Shown piece by piece: positions 49,501 to 58,272 of a stretch of 64,000 bases of DNA. Origin of the DNA: Flavobacterium xueshanense (lineage in GTDB: Bacteria; Bacteroidota; Bacteroidia; Flavobacteriales; Flavobacteriaceae). Every line of letters begins with the position of its first letter. Within the stretch, counting starts at the first letter, position 1. The DNA is taken from contig NZ_FONQ01000009.1 of NCBI RefSeq assembly GCF_900112975.1, positions 1-64,000 on the forward strand, in the 5' to 3' direction. The position numbers were made by a program, and so were the translations under genes. Below the pieces are notes generated by a model. It searched no databases. It was given only the letters and a program-made list of their open reading frames with translations, and had not been told where the DNA came from.

Positions 49501-49868
49501 GAACCCGGCGGAAATCTGGACTGGATTCTGTTGGACAGCGCACTGATTTCAGCAACGGCCTGAGCCATATTAGTGCCTTCATAATAGGTCACTTTCATCA
49601 GAGTGAGCCCCTGAATATTCTTGGTCTCGATATCTTTTACACCATTGGCTAAAATCATTACATTGACATAATTTTTGGCGAAATAGGACTCCATCTGATT
49701 GGGCGTATAACCTGCAAATGAGTGGGCTAAATAAATAACGGGAAGATTCATTTCAGGCAGAATGTCCACTTTGATGTCACGTACAGCACCAATTCCGAAA
49801 AAGAATAATCCGGCAACCAGTACCATTATCGAGATGGGTTTGCGAAGGGCAAAACGTATTAAATTCAT
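46584..49868 (-). CDS. RND permease with an EF-hand loop in the central linker
   Basis: A 1094-residue transporter. KPISIMVLVAGLFFFGIGAV, the PEMNLPVIYLAHSFAGYTPN start of the porter domain, helix 4 GILVDESTVTIENIHQHLDM and GIIMSVGVSIANAVLIITNA in the second half define the RND family. VDE replaces the VDD of the other pump, so it belongs to a different branch (MdtB/MexF-like versus metal types cannot be decided). The cytoplasmic linker between the halves is extended and acidic (residues 500-545). It contains DFNNDGKINFFE at 533-544, a canonical 12-residue EF-hand calcium loop (D1, N3, D5, K7, N9, E12). It lies 12 bp after the TolC gene. Confidence 0.93.
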   Translation of the reverse strand: MNLIRFALRKPISIMVLVAGLFFFGIGAVRDIKVDILPEMNLPVIYLAHSFAGYTPNQMESYFAKNYVNVMILANGVKDIETKNIQGLTLMKVTYYEGTNMAQAVAEISALSNRIQSRFPPGSQPPFIIRFDASSLPIGQLVLSSKTRSNNELQDLANVYVRASFTAIPGLLSPPPFGGSPRTIEINVDPDLLRSHQLTADQIVEAIRTNNQTAPSGNLRIGDINYIIPTNNTIKEVKDFEKIPLFKGGVQNLYLGDVAQVKDGADITAGYALVNGKRSVYISIAKAGDASTWDVVQKLKSQLPKIQSTLPDDVTLSYEFDQSVHVINSLKSLIIEGIIGAVLTGLMVLLFLGDRRAALIVILTIPIAIISGVLFLKLFGQTINLMSLSGLALAIGILVDESTVTIENIHQHLDMGKPKALAIWDACKEIALPKLLILLCILAVFAPAFTMTGIPGALFLPLALAIGFSMIVSFLLSQTFVPVMANWLMKTHSKKEHASNITDDEAEFNASGLTLESEEDTFDQKKILVQRADFNNDGKINFFERFRNRYMRFINRLFDYKKPITLIYLFLSAGLVLLLLNTIGQDVFPKVNSSQFQMRLRAPDGTRLESTEDKAVTVLTELEKMIGKEHVAISSVYVGQHPAIFSVSPIYLFTAGPHEAVFQIGLKDYHVDMDVFKDEFRQRIKKILPDVKISFEPIELTDKVLSQGSPTPIEIRIAGKNKKRNEAYAKKLIAKLNKIDYLRDIQIAQPIKYPALDITIDRTRAAQLGIDMNDISRSLIASTSSSQYTEKNIWVDEKAGFSYNVQVQVPLNKMKSENDLKEIPLLKNASRPVLSDVATITPSFTYGENDNIGAMPYISVTANMDHIDLGTATKAVQQSIESLGELPRGLFIEQIGLSTVLKETMSSLQTGLLIAIMVIFLMLAANFQSFKISLVILTTVPAVILGSLLLLVNTGSTLNLQSYMGIIMSVGVSIANAVLIITNAEQLRKHNGNALQSAREAASLRLRPIIMTSIAMIAGMLPMAIGHGEGGDQISPLGRAVIGGLVFSTFTVLLILPLVFAWAMGKTSVHSLSLDPEDKESKHYISSLHPQNEK

Positions 49869-49880
49869 TGCTTTAAATAA

Positions 49881-51266
49881 TTAAAATTCATTCATAAATA
49901 AGTCAAAATCTCCCATAGCTGCGGCTTTCATCAAAAGGGATTGCCAGACATTGGTATAAATAATATCACGGTCAGTTTCCGCACGGTTCAACGTGTATAA
50001 AGTCTGTGTAACATCTAGGAGATTGGTCATTCCGTTTTTATACAAAGTGGTTTTCTGCAAATAGGCCTGTTGCGCTGCCTGAACCTGTTTTGGAGCTTCA
50101 ACATAATTTTCCAATGCATATTTTATTTTGGCATCAGCCGCATCCGACTGTATTTTTAATTGCTGGTCGATTAAATTGTATTCTTCCTGTAAACCTTCGG
50201 AAATCAATTTCTGGGCACTGACTTTTTTACGCATCCGAGCAATAGTGGTCAGGTTCCAAGTAACGCCAACGCCGAACAGATAATTTTGTCGGGAGGGATC
50301 AATACCGTCTAAATAATTTTGGGAGAAGGAATTCTGATTTACGGCATAATCGGATTTAAAACCGGAAGCCCGGCCTTGGTATATACCAAATAAACTAAAG
50401 GTGGGATAGTATTCCTTTTTAAAAAGACGAAGCTGTTCTTCGCTGAAATCAACCCTGCTTTTATGATATTCCAATATCGGATTCAAATTCTTACCAGAAG
50501 TTTCCTGTGATAGTATTGCTTTTGGTATTGTTGTGACAAAAGTAGTATCGAGCACAAAATCCTGAATGGAAACGCCCATCAGTGCGATTAGTTTGTTATT
50601 TTGCTCCTTAACTTGGTCCTCCAATTGATTTAATGTGATTTTGGATCGGGAAACTTCGGCGGAAGCCAGTGTGGAATCTACTCCGGCCAAGAGTCCGTTT
50701 TTTACTCTTACAGCTGCAATATTCTGAAAGACCATGGCACGCTCCAGATTTTTTCTTTGGGAAATCAATAATCGCTGACTCGCCAATAAGTTGAGGTAAG
50801 CGGCTGCGATTTTAATTTTATGCTGGAATTTTTCCTGATCAAGATCTTTTTCGTAACGCTGGGAATCCGCTTTGGATAGATTGATTTTTTGTTTCATTTT
50901 TCCAAAAGTGAAAAAATCCCAATTGACATTGACCAGATACAAGGCACCAAAAGCTGCATTCCAATTTTGCTTTTCCAACGGAAGCCCCGAAGAAGCCACT
51001 CCGAGTCCTCCAAAACCATACAGCGGTCCGTTTTGTCCGTTAACAGTCCCGTAATCCTGTTGGCCTGAGAGCGTGACATTGGGCAGATATTCTCTGCGAA
51101 CTTGTTTGATCGCTTCTTTGGAAGCATCGGAATAGTTGCTTTTTGCTTTTATCGTTCCGTAATTGGCAATTCCGTTTTCCAGTGCCTCTTTTAGCGGAAG
51201 CGTTTGAGAAAAACCCTGAGAAAAGAAAATCAGAAATAGAAAAAGGGTTAGTTTTTTTGTTTTCAT
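49881..51266 (-). CDS. TolC-family outer membrane channel of the second RND pump
   Basis: A 461-residue channel from the ATG at 51266, which begins a clear signal peptide (KKLTLFLFLIFFSQGFSQ); an upstream TTG would add ten residues that spoil it. The two-fold helical OEP pattern is present: LKEALENGIANYGTIKAKSN and VSAQKLISEGLQEEYNLIDQ, with the strand LFGVGVTWNLTTIARMRKKV in the second half and LYKNGMTNLLDVTQTLYTLN near the end. It is the first gene of TolC-RND-HlyD and is divergent from a LytS/LytTR pair. The gap between them holds a two-copy direct repeat. Confidence 0.94.
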   Translation of the reverse strand: MKTKKLTLFLFLIFFSQGFSQTLPLKEALENGIANYGTIKAKSNYSDASKEAIKQVRREYLPNVTLSGQQDYGTVNGQNGPLYGFGGLGVASSGLPLEKQNWNAAFGALYLVNVNWDFFTFGKMKQKINLSKADSQRYEKDLDQEKFQHKIKIAAAYLNLLASQRLLISQRKNLERAMVFQNIAAVRVKNGLLAGVDSTLASAEVSRSKITLNQLEDQVKEQNNKLIALMGVSIQDFVLDTTFVTTIPKAILSQETSGKNLNPILEYHKSRVDFSEEQLRLFKKEYYPTFSLFGIYQGRASGFKSDYAVNQNSFSQNYLDGIDPSRQNYLFGVGVTWNLTTIARMRKKVSAQKLISEGLQEEYNLIDQQLKIQSDAADAKIKYALENYVEAPKQVQAAQQAYLQKTTLYKNGMTNLLDVTQTLYTLNRAETDRDIIYTNVWQSLLMKAAAMGDFDLFMNEF

Positions 51267-51293
51267 TATTAAATTATGAATAAATTTGAATTG

Positions 51294-51360
51294 CAAAACT
51301 AACCTGAGTACTTCTTTCGGGGCGGTAATAAATGACGAATACTTTTTATAAATGACGAAT
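51294..51360 (-). promoter_or_regulatory. Efflux promoter with LytTR-type direct repeats
   Basis: ATAAATGACGAAT occurs twice, at 51328-51340 and 51348-51360, exactly 20 bp apart (two helical turns). Minus strand -7 box TAGTTTTG is at 51301-51294, with no -33 TTTG. Paired direct repeats with this spacing upstream of a weak promoter are typical of LytTR activator sites, and a LytTR regulator is encoded 1.1 kb away in the divergent operon. Confidence 0.75.
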
Positions 51361-51429
51361 TGAATTGGTCACTCAATCGGTGCCTATTTAAATTATATGT
51401 CGTTCCTTTGATACTTTAATTAAATAGTA

Positions 51430-52455
51430 ATGAAATGGAAATTTAAACCGATTTTAGAAAATAAATGGGAACAGGAAACGGCCATTTTAGTTTTTTCTTT
51501 TATCCTTTTTACACTTAACGACTGGGTTTTTATACAAAGTTGGAAAGGTTTTAGTAACGGTTTGCTCTATTTTTTCGTGCTGTATTTTCATGCACAGCTC
51601 AATCGTTTTTTTTTGCTTCCGATTTTATTAAAAAAACACCAACCGGTTTTATATATAATTCTTACCGTTGGGTTAATAGCATTGTTTACGGTCTTTTTAT
51701 ATCAATTTTCAACCGAGTTTATTTATAAAAATTGTTTTTTATACAAATCATCCCATCAAAAAACGTATCAGTTTCAGTTTGCTACCTTGTCTGGGACGCT
51801 GGTTTGTATTTTGGGAACCATACAGATTTTAGAACATTACAGAGCACAAAAAAAGGAAGCCAACAAAATATTGTTGTACAATCAGGTTCAGCTTAATGCA
51901 TTAAAGAACCAGTTTAATCCCCATTTTTTGTTCAATACGATGAATACACTTTACGGAATCAGTCTTAAATATCCGGAACGCATTTCGGAAATGATTATGG
52001 AAGTTTCGCAGCTGATGCGGTATCAGGTGGAGCAGGGCAACAAAGAATTCGTTTCTATAGAAAACGAAATCACCTTTATTTCCAGTTACATTCAGTTGGA
52101 AAAAGAAAGGGTAGGCTACCGCTGTACTATTGATTTTGATTACGAATGCGATCAGGAAGGGCAGTATGAAATTGCGCCTATGGTATTGATAACTTTTATT
52201 GAAAACTCTTTTAAGCACGGCGCCGCTACGATCGAAAAGTGTTTTGTAACCATTCACATAAAGGTAATCAAAGGAAAATTGTGTATGAATGTATCCAATT
52301 CGGTTCCGCAGCATAAAAAAGAAGTGGTTTCTACCAAAATTGGTCTGAAAAATACGAAAGAAAGATTGGAAATTCTATATCCAAAAAAACACCAACTTGA
52401 AATCACGCAAAACGAATACGATTATACCGTTAATTTAGTAATTGAACTCCGCTGA
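51430..52455 (+). CDS. LytS-type sensor histidine kinase
   Basis: A 341-residue membrane kinase of the His_kinase/YpdA-LytS type. The N-terminal 135 residues hold four membrane helices (ETAILVFSFILFTLNDWVFI, LLYFFVLYFHAQLNRFFLLP, VLYIILTVGLIALFTVFLYQ, ATLSGTLVCILGTIQILEHY). The phospho-His is in LNALKNQFNPHFLFNTMNTL, and the ATP site is short: PMVLITFIENSFKHG and then GLKNTKERLEILYP. It has no extracytoplasmic domain, so it senses within or next to the membrane. It is followed 2 bp later by its response regulator, and is divergent from the pump it probably controls. Confidence 0.95.
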   Translation: MKWKFKPILENKWEQETAILVFSFILFTLNDWVFIQSWKGFSNGLLYFFVLYFHAQLNRFFLLPILLKKHQPVLYIILTVGLIALFTVFLYQFSTEFIYKNCFLYKSSHQKTYQFQFATLSGTLVCILGTIQILEHYRAQKKEANKILLYNQVQLNALKNQFNPHFLFNTMNTLYGISLKYPERISEMIMEVSQLMRYQVEQGNKEFVSIENEITFISSYIQLEKERVGYRCTIDFDYECDQEGQYEIAPMVLITFIENSFKHGAATIEKCFVTIHIKVIKGKLCMNVSNSVPQHKKEVVSTKIGLKNTKERLEILYPKKHQLEITQNEYDYTVNLVIELR

Positions 52456-52457
52456 AC

Positions 52458-53150
52458 ATGACCGTAAGAAAATGTATTATTGTAGATGATGAACCTGCGG
52501 CACATTATGTGTTGGCGAACTATATCAGCCAAAACCCGCAATTGGAACTGGTGCAGCAATGTTACAATGGTATTGAAGCCTTAAATTATCTTCGATCCAA
52601 TATGGTTGATTTGATGTTTTTAGATATTGATATGCCTGAAATAACGGGACTGGAACTTTTGCGAACCCTGACTGATCCGCCCAAAACAATTCTGACCACG
52701 GCTTATTCGGAATTTGCATTGGAGAGTTATGAATTCGGCGTATTTGATTACCTATTAAAGCCTATTTATTTCCCTCGTTTTTTAAAATCGATGGAACGCT
52801 TTTTTACCACTTACACTGATGAAAAGACGGAAATAATAAATCCGATTATTGCAGTAAAAATTGACGGATTCCTATTTGATTTGAATGTAAATGACATTCT
52901 TTTTGCCCAAAGCTGCGGTAATTACGTCAAAATTTTTACATTAAAAAAAGTTTATCTTGCCTCAATGACCACTAATGAACTGGAAAATAGTCTTTCTTCG
53001 GAACTTTTCATGCGGGTTCATAAATCCTACATAGTAGCCATTGCTAAAATTAAGGATTGGAAACGGAATACAGTGGTCATCAATAATGAGAAAATTCCGG
53101 TTGGCATTACTTACAGAAGGGCATTGACGGAGCGGTTAAATTTAAAATAG
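52458..53150 (+). CDS. LytTR response regulator
   Basis: A 230-residue regulator. The receiver has CIIVDDEPAAHYVLANYI, the phospho-Asp in LMFLDIDMPEITGLELL, Thr in ILTTAYSEFALESYEFGVFD and Lys in YLLKPIYFP. A LytTR DNA-binding domain follows: DGFLFDLNVNDILFAQSCGN, YVKIFTLKKVY and FMRVHKSYIVAIAKIKDWKR. LytTR domains read paired direct repeats through beta strands. It pairs with the kinase 2 bp upstream. The direct repeats at 51328-51360 between this operon and the efflux operon are the expected target. Confidence 0.95.
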   Translation: MTVRKCIIVDDEPAAHYVLANYISQNPQLELVQQCYNGIEALNYLRSNMVDLMFLDIDMPEITGLELLRTLTDPPKTILTTAYSEFALESYEFGVFDYLLKPIYFPRFLKSMERFFTTYTDEKTEIINPIIAVKIDGFLFDLNVNDILFAQSCGNYVKIFTLKKVYLASMTTNELENSLSSELFMRVHKSYIVAIAKIKDWKRNTVVINNEKIPVGITYRRALTERLNLK

Positions 53151-53159
53151 TTTACACAA

Positions 53160-54590
53160 TCAAAAATTGAAATTGAGTATAAAATTGATATTACTCATAT
53201 TCGTTTTATTTAAAATATAATTTTTGTTAGTATTGGTTTCACCCGCGTTGAACTTGTGTACATACAGTAATTGCGCATCAAACCCTTTTAACATTCCCTG
53301 AAATTGGTAGCGAACATCAGCATTGGTCTGCACATAAGAAGGCAATCCGTATTTATTTAATGCAACGTTTTTCACATCCGGTAAATCAAAATAACCTACC
53401 GCCAAATGTGATTTGAATGTCTTTTTAGGATTCGTATATTGTATTTTGGTCGTTACCGCATGCACATCTCCAAATCCTTCATTCCGTTCTCTGGCCATAA
53501 AGGTGTAAAACGGGTCTCGTCCCCATTCTCGGGGCATTAAATACCTTCCTTTAGCAGTTATTCGGTTGTAATTTAAAGTAATTTCTATTTTTTTATTCTG
53601 CCAGCCTAATCTTCCTCCAAAAGTTTGCGAATTGCCATTTTTTTCAAAATAGGTTTTGCGTGGATTTTCATTTCCGCCGAAATTCAAGGCATTCTGGTAA
53701 ATTGTCTGAAATCCGAAAAGTAGTGTCGAGTTTGGATTTAAATTGTATTTATAGTCCATTTGGAATAGTGCCGAATTGAATATATTCTCTGCGTACTGAT
53801 TCCACAAAAGTGTTTTTAAATTTTTTATCGATTCATTTTGTATACCAACAATATAAATTCCGTTACTGTCTAAATTCCCTGCATAATCGGATTTTGTTCC
53901 ATCGGGATTGACACCTGTTGGGTAAATTCCTATGGATTCTCCAACTCTGAAATATTTCATGGTACTTCGTGGCGAAATTCCGTATAGGTAACCTACATTT
54001 ATTTTAGTTTTTTTGAGTTCATTAAAATCGATCCATATTCCATCGACTTCAGTAGGCCGCATTCTGCCGTCCTGCAGATTTATGAAAGACGTATTCAGCA
54101 GTTGTTTTCCAAGGGTTACATTAGAATTTTTGTAGTTGTATTTTAAATATAATTCTTCTAACCGGCTTAAATTGCCTTTACTTGATACGTTTTGAAAATC
54201 AAAAAGCGCTACTTCGTATCTGTTGGATAAATTTGTTACCGGATCTTTTTTAGAAAAATCAGAAGAACCGATATCATAAATGTAATAACCGCTGACCCCA
54301 AATTGAAAATTATGAAATTTAGCCGTTTCAAATTTTACGCCGCCACCAAGAGCATTAGCATAATAATCAGATAAGCCACTTTCATTGTTGGTACTCATAA
54401 AAAAATAGCGAAAATGGCCGCTGAAGTTTCCGTTTTTGAAAGCATTTAAAATCGAGGTGGAATCAATTTTTTCATTATTTTTCTCTTTCCAAACGGCTGG
54501 CTTATCCGAAACTTCCTGATGTTGTGCCGAGGAATGGAAACTTATTAAAAGTAAAAAAGTTGAGATTAATATAGAGAAAAAAGATTTCAT
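53160..54590 (-). CDS. OprD-like outer membrane porin
   Basis: A 476-residue protein with a signal peptide (KSFFSILISTFLLLISFHSS, cut after SAQ). The mature part is built of alternating beta strands such as GNFSGHFRYFFMSTNNESGL, KFHNFQFGVSGYYIYDIGSS and RLEELYLKYNYKNSNVTLGK, the pattern of OprD-family channels. The last residue is Phe, as for barrel proteins. OprD-like porins take up small acidic or other solutes. It has its own Crp/Fnr-type promoter, shared with sulfur genes, and lies after the SoxB-like gene, so uptake of thiosulfate or another sulfur compound is a reasonable guess. It meets the LytTR regulator gene tail to tail with only 9 bp between. Confidence 0.85.
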   Translation of the reverse strand: MKSFFSILISTFLLLISFHSSAQHQEVSDKPAVWKEKNNEKIDSTSILNAFKNGNFSGHFRYFFMSTNNESGLSDYYANALGGGVKFETAKFHNFQFGVSGYYIYDIGSSDFSKKDPVTNLSNRYEVALFDFQNVSSKGNLSRLEELYLKYNYKNSNVTLGKQLLNTSFINLQDGRMRPTEVDGIWIDFNELKKTKINVGYLYGISPRSTMKYFRVGESIGIYPTGVNPDGTKSDYAGNLDSNGIYIVGIQNESIKNLKTLLWNQYAENIFNSALFQMDYKYNLNPNSTLLFGFQTIYQNALNFGGNENPRKTYFEKNGNSQTFGGRLGWQNKKIEITLNYNRITAKGRYLMPREWGRDPFYTFMARERNEGFGDVHAVTTKIQYTNPKKTFKSHLAVGYFDLPDVKNVALNKYGLPSYVQTNADVRYQFQGMLKGFDAQLLYVHKFNAGETNTNKNYILNKTNMSNINFILNFNF

Positions 54591-54612
54591 TTGTAAGTCT
54601 TTAATTTTTTTA

Positions 54613-54656
54613 CAAAAATAATCTGAGTCCTATAAATGGGAGGTAACTTTTATCAC
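54613..54656 (-). promoter_or_regulatory. Crp/Fnr-type class II promoter of the porin gene
   Basis: GTAAC-TTTT-ATCAC at 54643-54656 (minus strand TGTGATAAAAGTTACC) is centred at 54649.5, 36.5 bp from the last base of the -7 box TATTTTTG (54620-54613). One half site has A for G. Confidence 0.75.
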
Positions 54657-54670
54657 ATTGGCCCAAAAAA

Positions 54671-54700
54671 TAAAGCCGAATGTTTAAACATTCGACTTTA
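54671..54700 (-). terminator. Terminator after the SoxB-like gene
   Basis: TAAAG-CGAATGT pairs with ACATTCG-CTTTA with one mismatch, and the minus strand continues TTTTTT. It separates the SoxB-like operon from the porin promoter. Confidence 0.85.
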
Positions 54701-54726
54701 TGACTTTTGATTTTACGACTTAATTA

Positions 54727-56427
54727 CTATGTGAAAGTATAATCAACACCGGTAACTTGAGTTAAGAGTGTTTCAGGAGCATCAAGAATTATTGCGTTTT
54801 TTTGCGGTGTAGGTGTAACAGGAGAATTTTGTTTTAAATAATCTCGCATTACCGAATGTAAGGTTGCATTTGTGTTTTTGGCATCCATGACGCCTTTCAT
54901 TCTGCAAAGCATGTCCACAGGATCTCCGTCGCGCTCGCAGGCCATGATTGAATATAATTTTTCAGGATCTAATGGCATATTTTTCACCGTAATACTTTGA
55001 ACTCTTTTGTCCATTTCGGCAAAAGCATTAAAGCGCACTTCCATTCCTTTGAATTTTACCACCCAGCCACCAAAACGTTTTGAAGCGTCACCAGCAAAAA
55101 CATTGTTTAATTCTTTTTCCAGCCAGTTTTTCAATTGCTTTCCGGTTACTTTTGCTGTTCTTACGGTGCTGTCAACGGGTAACATATCAAAAATAAATCC
55201 GTTTGTGATGGGAATATTTCCGGTTTGATCTGCTGTGGTTTTTGGTGGACAAAAGCGGAATCCATTAGAAAGATTAATGTCAATATCAGGAAATTTCCAG
55301 TTTAAGGCATTCAGAATCATTGTATCAATAGGATTTTCCACCACAAAATAGCGGTATAGCGGAATCGTGCTATAACCAATAACCTGATTGATTTGTTCCT
55401 GATAAACGGATTCTTTTTCTTTTAATAATTTTTCGATTTTAGCGTCGGGTTTTATTTTTGGAGAATCGACTTCTATTAATTCATAACTGTCACTAACCAC
55501 TTTTCCGTTTAAAATGGTCAAATCTAATTTTCCAATAAATGAACCAAATGCTCCCGGTTCCACCACTTTTGAATACTTACAAACAATTGGTTTACGAACT
55601 CTTTCGTGTGTGTCGCCACCCAAAATGTAGTTTACACCTTCACATTCCAGTCGGTTTGCCAATGCTATTTGCTGCGATAAACCTAAATGTGCAATTATAA
55701 TTACATAACTGCATTGTTCCTGATTTCGTAACACATCTACATAATGAGCCAGATTTTCTTCGGGATTGGTATAAATAATTCCTTTGCTGTAATTTGGACT
55801 CTGTCTCAAGGGAACCAATGGATCGGTGTAGCCTAAAAAACCAATTTTTGCTCCGGCAATATGCCATATCGTATAGGGTTGAAAAATAAGTTCCCCTCTT
55901 TTCCCTTCACCTAAATCATGGTACATATTGGTACAGATTTTTGGCGCATTCAGAGAACCCAAAAGGGTTTGCATTCTCTTTTTGCCGTAAATTACTTCCC
56001 AATTTCCGGGAAGATATAAGTCGTAATTCAACGCATTTAAAATTGGAACAAAAGCTTCACCGGTAGTTTCTACGCTTAATTCGCTACCTTGAAACATGTC
56101 GCCGGTGTCAATGGTATAGGTATTTGGGTTTTTCTTTTTGAGTTGTTTCAGTAAAGTTGCCATGTAGGCATAACCGCCCGTTTTTCTAAAAACAGCTTTC
56201 CCATTTTCCCAAAATAACTCATCATGCGGATGAATCTGACAATGCACATCAGTGGTTTGAAGAATAGAAATCGTTTGCGGTTTGCTTCGGTCAATTGCTG
56301 CATCCAGTTTCATTTCTTCCGTTTGATTTGTATTTGCAATAGCAGAAAGTGGCGAAATAATCGCCGCTCCCAGACTTAATGTTCCAACTGATTTTAGGAA
56401 ATTTCTTCGGTTGTTATTTGATTCCAT
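54727..56427 (-). CDS. SoxB-like metallophosphatase-fold hydrolase, Tat-exported
   Basis: A 566-residue two-domain protein of the 5'-nucleotidase/SoxB family. The start NNNRRNFLKSVGTLSLGAAI is a Tat signal, so export folded to the periplasm is expected. The metal site has QTTDVHCQIH (D60, H62), TIDTGDMFQG, LPGNWEVIYG and IIAHLGLSQ, then GGDTHERVRKP. GNWE in place of the GNHE of nucleotidases, and THERVRKP, point towards SoxB, which releases sulfate from SoxYZ-bound sulfur. The C-terminal domain (NPIDTMILNALNWKF, LSNGFRFCP, DMLPVDSTVRTAKVTGKQL) is intact. No soxA, X, Y, Z genes are present, so its carrier is unknown; a nucleotidase is the alternative. It follows a FadL-like gene by 31 bp. Confidence 0.8.
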   Translation of the reverse strand: MESNNNRRNFLKSVGTLSLGAAIISPLSAIANTNQTEEMKLDAAIDRSKPQTISILQTTDVHCQIHPHDELFWENGKAVFRKTGGYAYMATLLKQLKKKNPNTYTIDTGDMFQGSELSVETTGEAFVPILNALNYDLYLPGNWEVIYGKKRMQTLLGSLNAPKICTNMYHDLGEGKRGELIFQPYTIWHIAGAKIGFLGYTDPLVPLRQSPNYSKGIIYTNPEENLAHYVDVLRNQEQCSYVIIIAHLGLSQQIALANRLECEGVNYILGGDTHERVRKPIVCKYSKVVEPGAFGSFIGKLDLTILNGKVVSDSYELIEVDSPKIKPDAKIEKLLKEKESVYQEQINQVIGYSTIPLYRYFVVENPIDTMILNALNWKFPDIDINLSNGFRFCPPKTTADQTGNIPITNGFIFDMLPVDSTVRTAKVTGKQLKNWLEKELNNVFAGDASKRFGGWVVKFKGMEVRFNAFAEMDKRVQSITVKNMPLDPEKLYSIMACERDGDPVDMLCRMKGVMDAKNTNATLHSVMRDYLKQNSPVTPTPQKNAIILDAPETLLTQVTGVDYTFT

Positions 56428-56458
56428 TTTATTTATTTAAAATGATTTTTATTTAAAA

Positions 56459-57739
56459 TTATATTCTATATGAAATGCCGAGCATTAGCATACTTGTATC
56501 CATTTTGTAAGAAACTTTGCTGCTAGGAACTGTCCCTAATGAATCAGTTTGCCCAGCTAACATTGGGTTGTATATAGGTCCTTTGGTACTGCCGTCACTT
56601 GTAGCATTATGATATACCGCATTTAAAGTTAATTTTTCAGAAAATTCATATCCAAAACCAAATTGACACGCATTCTGAATTACTGCAGTTGCAGAAGTTG
56701 AGAAAAATGCTAATTCCGGTTTAATAGGATTGGTATTATAGGTATAACCTACTCTTAGAGGTAATTTTTTGATTCCTTTATATTGTGCTCCTACTGATAA
56801 TACTTGCATATCTTTCCAGCCAAAACCTTTTACTGCACCTGTTGCAGACCATCCATATTCTTCAAAACCTTCTGTTTTTGAGTATTCTACTTGTCTGAAA
56901 TCAAATGCTAAATCTAATTTACTGTTTGAATATCCAGCTCCTAATGAATAAACTGCAGGAAAATTCATTTTAAAAGAGTTTTCCGCACTGGAATTGTCTA
57001 AATAGGTATTTTCAAATTCAAAATTAGAAAACTGTTGTTCTGTTTTGTAGCTGGCTCCTAATTTAAAACCTTCTTTATTTTGGTAAAAAATACCGATTTG
57101 TCCTCCAACACCTGTAGCCATAGCATTATTAGTAGTCGGATAACCAGCCATTGTCGGACTAGCGGTAGGATTGGGTTTTAATTCTAATGTAGCAATATTG
57201 AAGTTTGGGCTTACGCCAATAGAAACCGATTCAGATATTTTATAGGCGTAGCTTAAACCAGTTTGAAGCATCATATAATTGGAAGTTAAATTTCCAAAAC
57301 CGCCCATAGATTGAGGCATATTTATGGGGTTTGTCGTGCTTTCAGGAAAATCAACACCAAAACCACTTACTCCAAATGCAAATGCTCCAAAGGTATGTTT
57401 ACTATCTTTTTTTCCATAAACAAAACCCAACGAAGGCATTATTGAATTGCTTTTTGTATCGGTAGACGTACCGCTCATTGGTCCATTAGGTGTAGGAACG
57501 GTCGATGAAAGCTCCGGATTTGCCATAAACAATCCTACATTTAAAGAGATAGTATTTCCTTCAAATATGGATATTGCCGCGGGATTCCATTTTAAAGCAC
57601 CATTGATATCAATAGGTTGCGCTGTTGAAGCACCGCCCATAGACATATTCACGGCTCCAACTCCCTGCATTAAATGTCCGGATTGTGCAAAAAGGTTAGT
57701 AATAAAGAAAATCGAAATAATGGTTAGTCTGTTTTTCAT
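56459..57739 (-). CDS. FadL/TodX-family outer membrane transport protein
   Basis: A 426-residue barrel protein with a signal peptide (LTIISIFFITNLFAQ). The mature start SGHLMQGVGAVNMSMGGAST AQP-like stretch is the FadL hatch motif (G-x-NMSMGGAST), and the strand pattern with YAYKISESVSIGVSPNFNIA and LRVGYTYNTNPIKP continues to the C-terminus ISYRI. FadL-family channels carry hydrophobic solutes and in sulfur oxidisers have been linked to uptake of elemental sulfur or polysulfide. It heads a two-gene unit with the SoxB-like gene. The promoter must lie in the 533-bp gap upstream; no Crp/Fnr-type palindrome was found there. Confidence 0.88.
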   Translation of the reverse strand: MKNRLTIISIFFITNLFAQSGHLMQGVGAVNMSMGGASTAQPIDINGALKWNPAAISIFEGNTISLNVGLFMANPELSSTVPTPNGPMSGTSTDTKSNSIMPSLGFVYGKKDSKHTFGAFAFGVSGFGVDFPESTTNPINMPQSMGGFGNLTSNYMMLQTGLSYAYKISESVSIGVSPNFNIATLELKPNPTASPTMAGYPTTNNAMATGVGGQIGIFYQNKEGFKLGASYKTEQQFSNFEFENTYLDNSSAENSFKMNFPAVYSLGAGYSNSKLDLAFDFRQVEYSKTEGFEEYGWSATGAVKGFGWKDMQVLSVGAQYKGIKKLPLRVGYTYNTNPIKPELAFFSTSATAVIQNACQFGFGYEFSEKLTLNAVYHNATSDGSTKGPIYNPMLAGQTDSLGTVPSSKVSYKMDTSMLMLGISYRI

Positions 57740-58272
57740 AGGTTTTCATGGTTTATTTGGGGTGGTTAATAGGTTTAGTATTTTTAATTGTAATATTTAT
57801 TAAAATGGGTTATAAACATATTTTTCGTTCTATTTTATTAAGCAGAACACTCGAAATAATGTTTTTTTAATAATTGTTTATATCAAATTAATAGTAGTTT
57901 TTATATATAGATATATGTTTCTTCTTTAAAAGGGATTAGATACTTAAAAATCAAATTAACAACATCTGATTCTTATTTATAATGTTTTAATGACCAATTG
58001 AATTCATCCTTTATGGAGATGTTTCTCATTTTAATATGTGAGAAATCGATTTTGTAATTTTGACACGATTTATCTACATTTTCAAAACGATTTTGAAAAT
58101 AAAAAGCTTTCGAACGATTTATAATTTATTGGAAGTGAAAAAATATTGCGTAGTGGTGTACTGTACATTATTATACCAATTTAAAACCAAATATAAACTT
58201 TGATTTTGTTTACGCTGATATAAGTTACACCGCTAAGCAACATTGAATTTGTAAATGAGTAATAGGAATTAA
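57740..58272. other. 533-bp intergenic region between FadL and DsrE genes
   Basis: AT-rich. It holds a perfect 10-bp hairpin ATTTTCAAAA-CGA-TTTTGAAAAT at 58078-58100, a smaller TTTCTCA/TGAGAAA inverted repeat near 58022-58045, and nothing coding. No GTNAC-N4-GTNAC site was found. Confidence 0.6.

Noticed and set aside
54727..56427. Plain 5'-nucleotidase
   Set aside because: GNWE instead of GNHE, THERVRKP and the sulfur-gene neighbourhood favour SoxB-like; kept as an alternative because soxYZ is missing.
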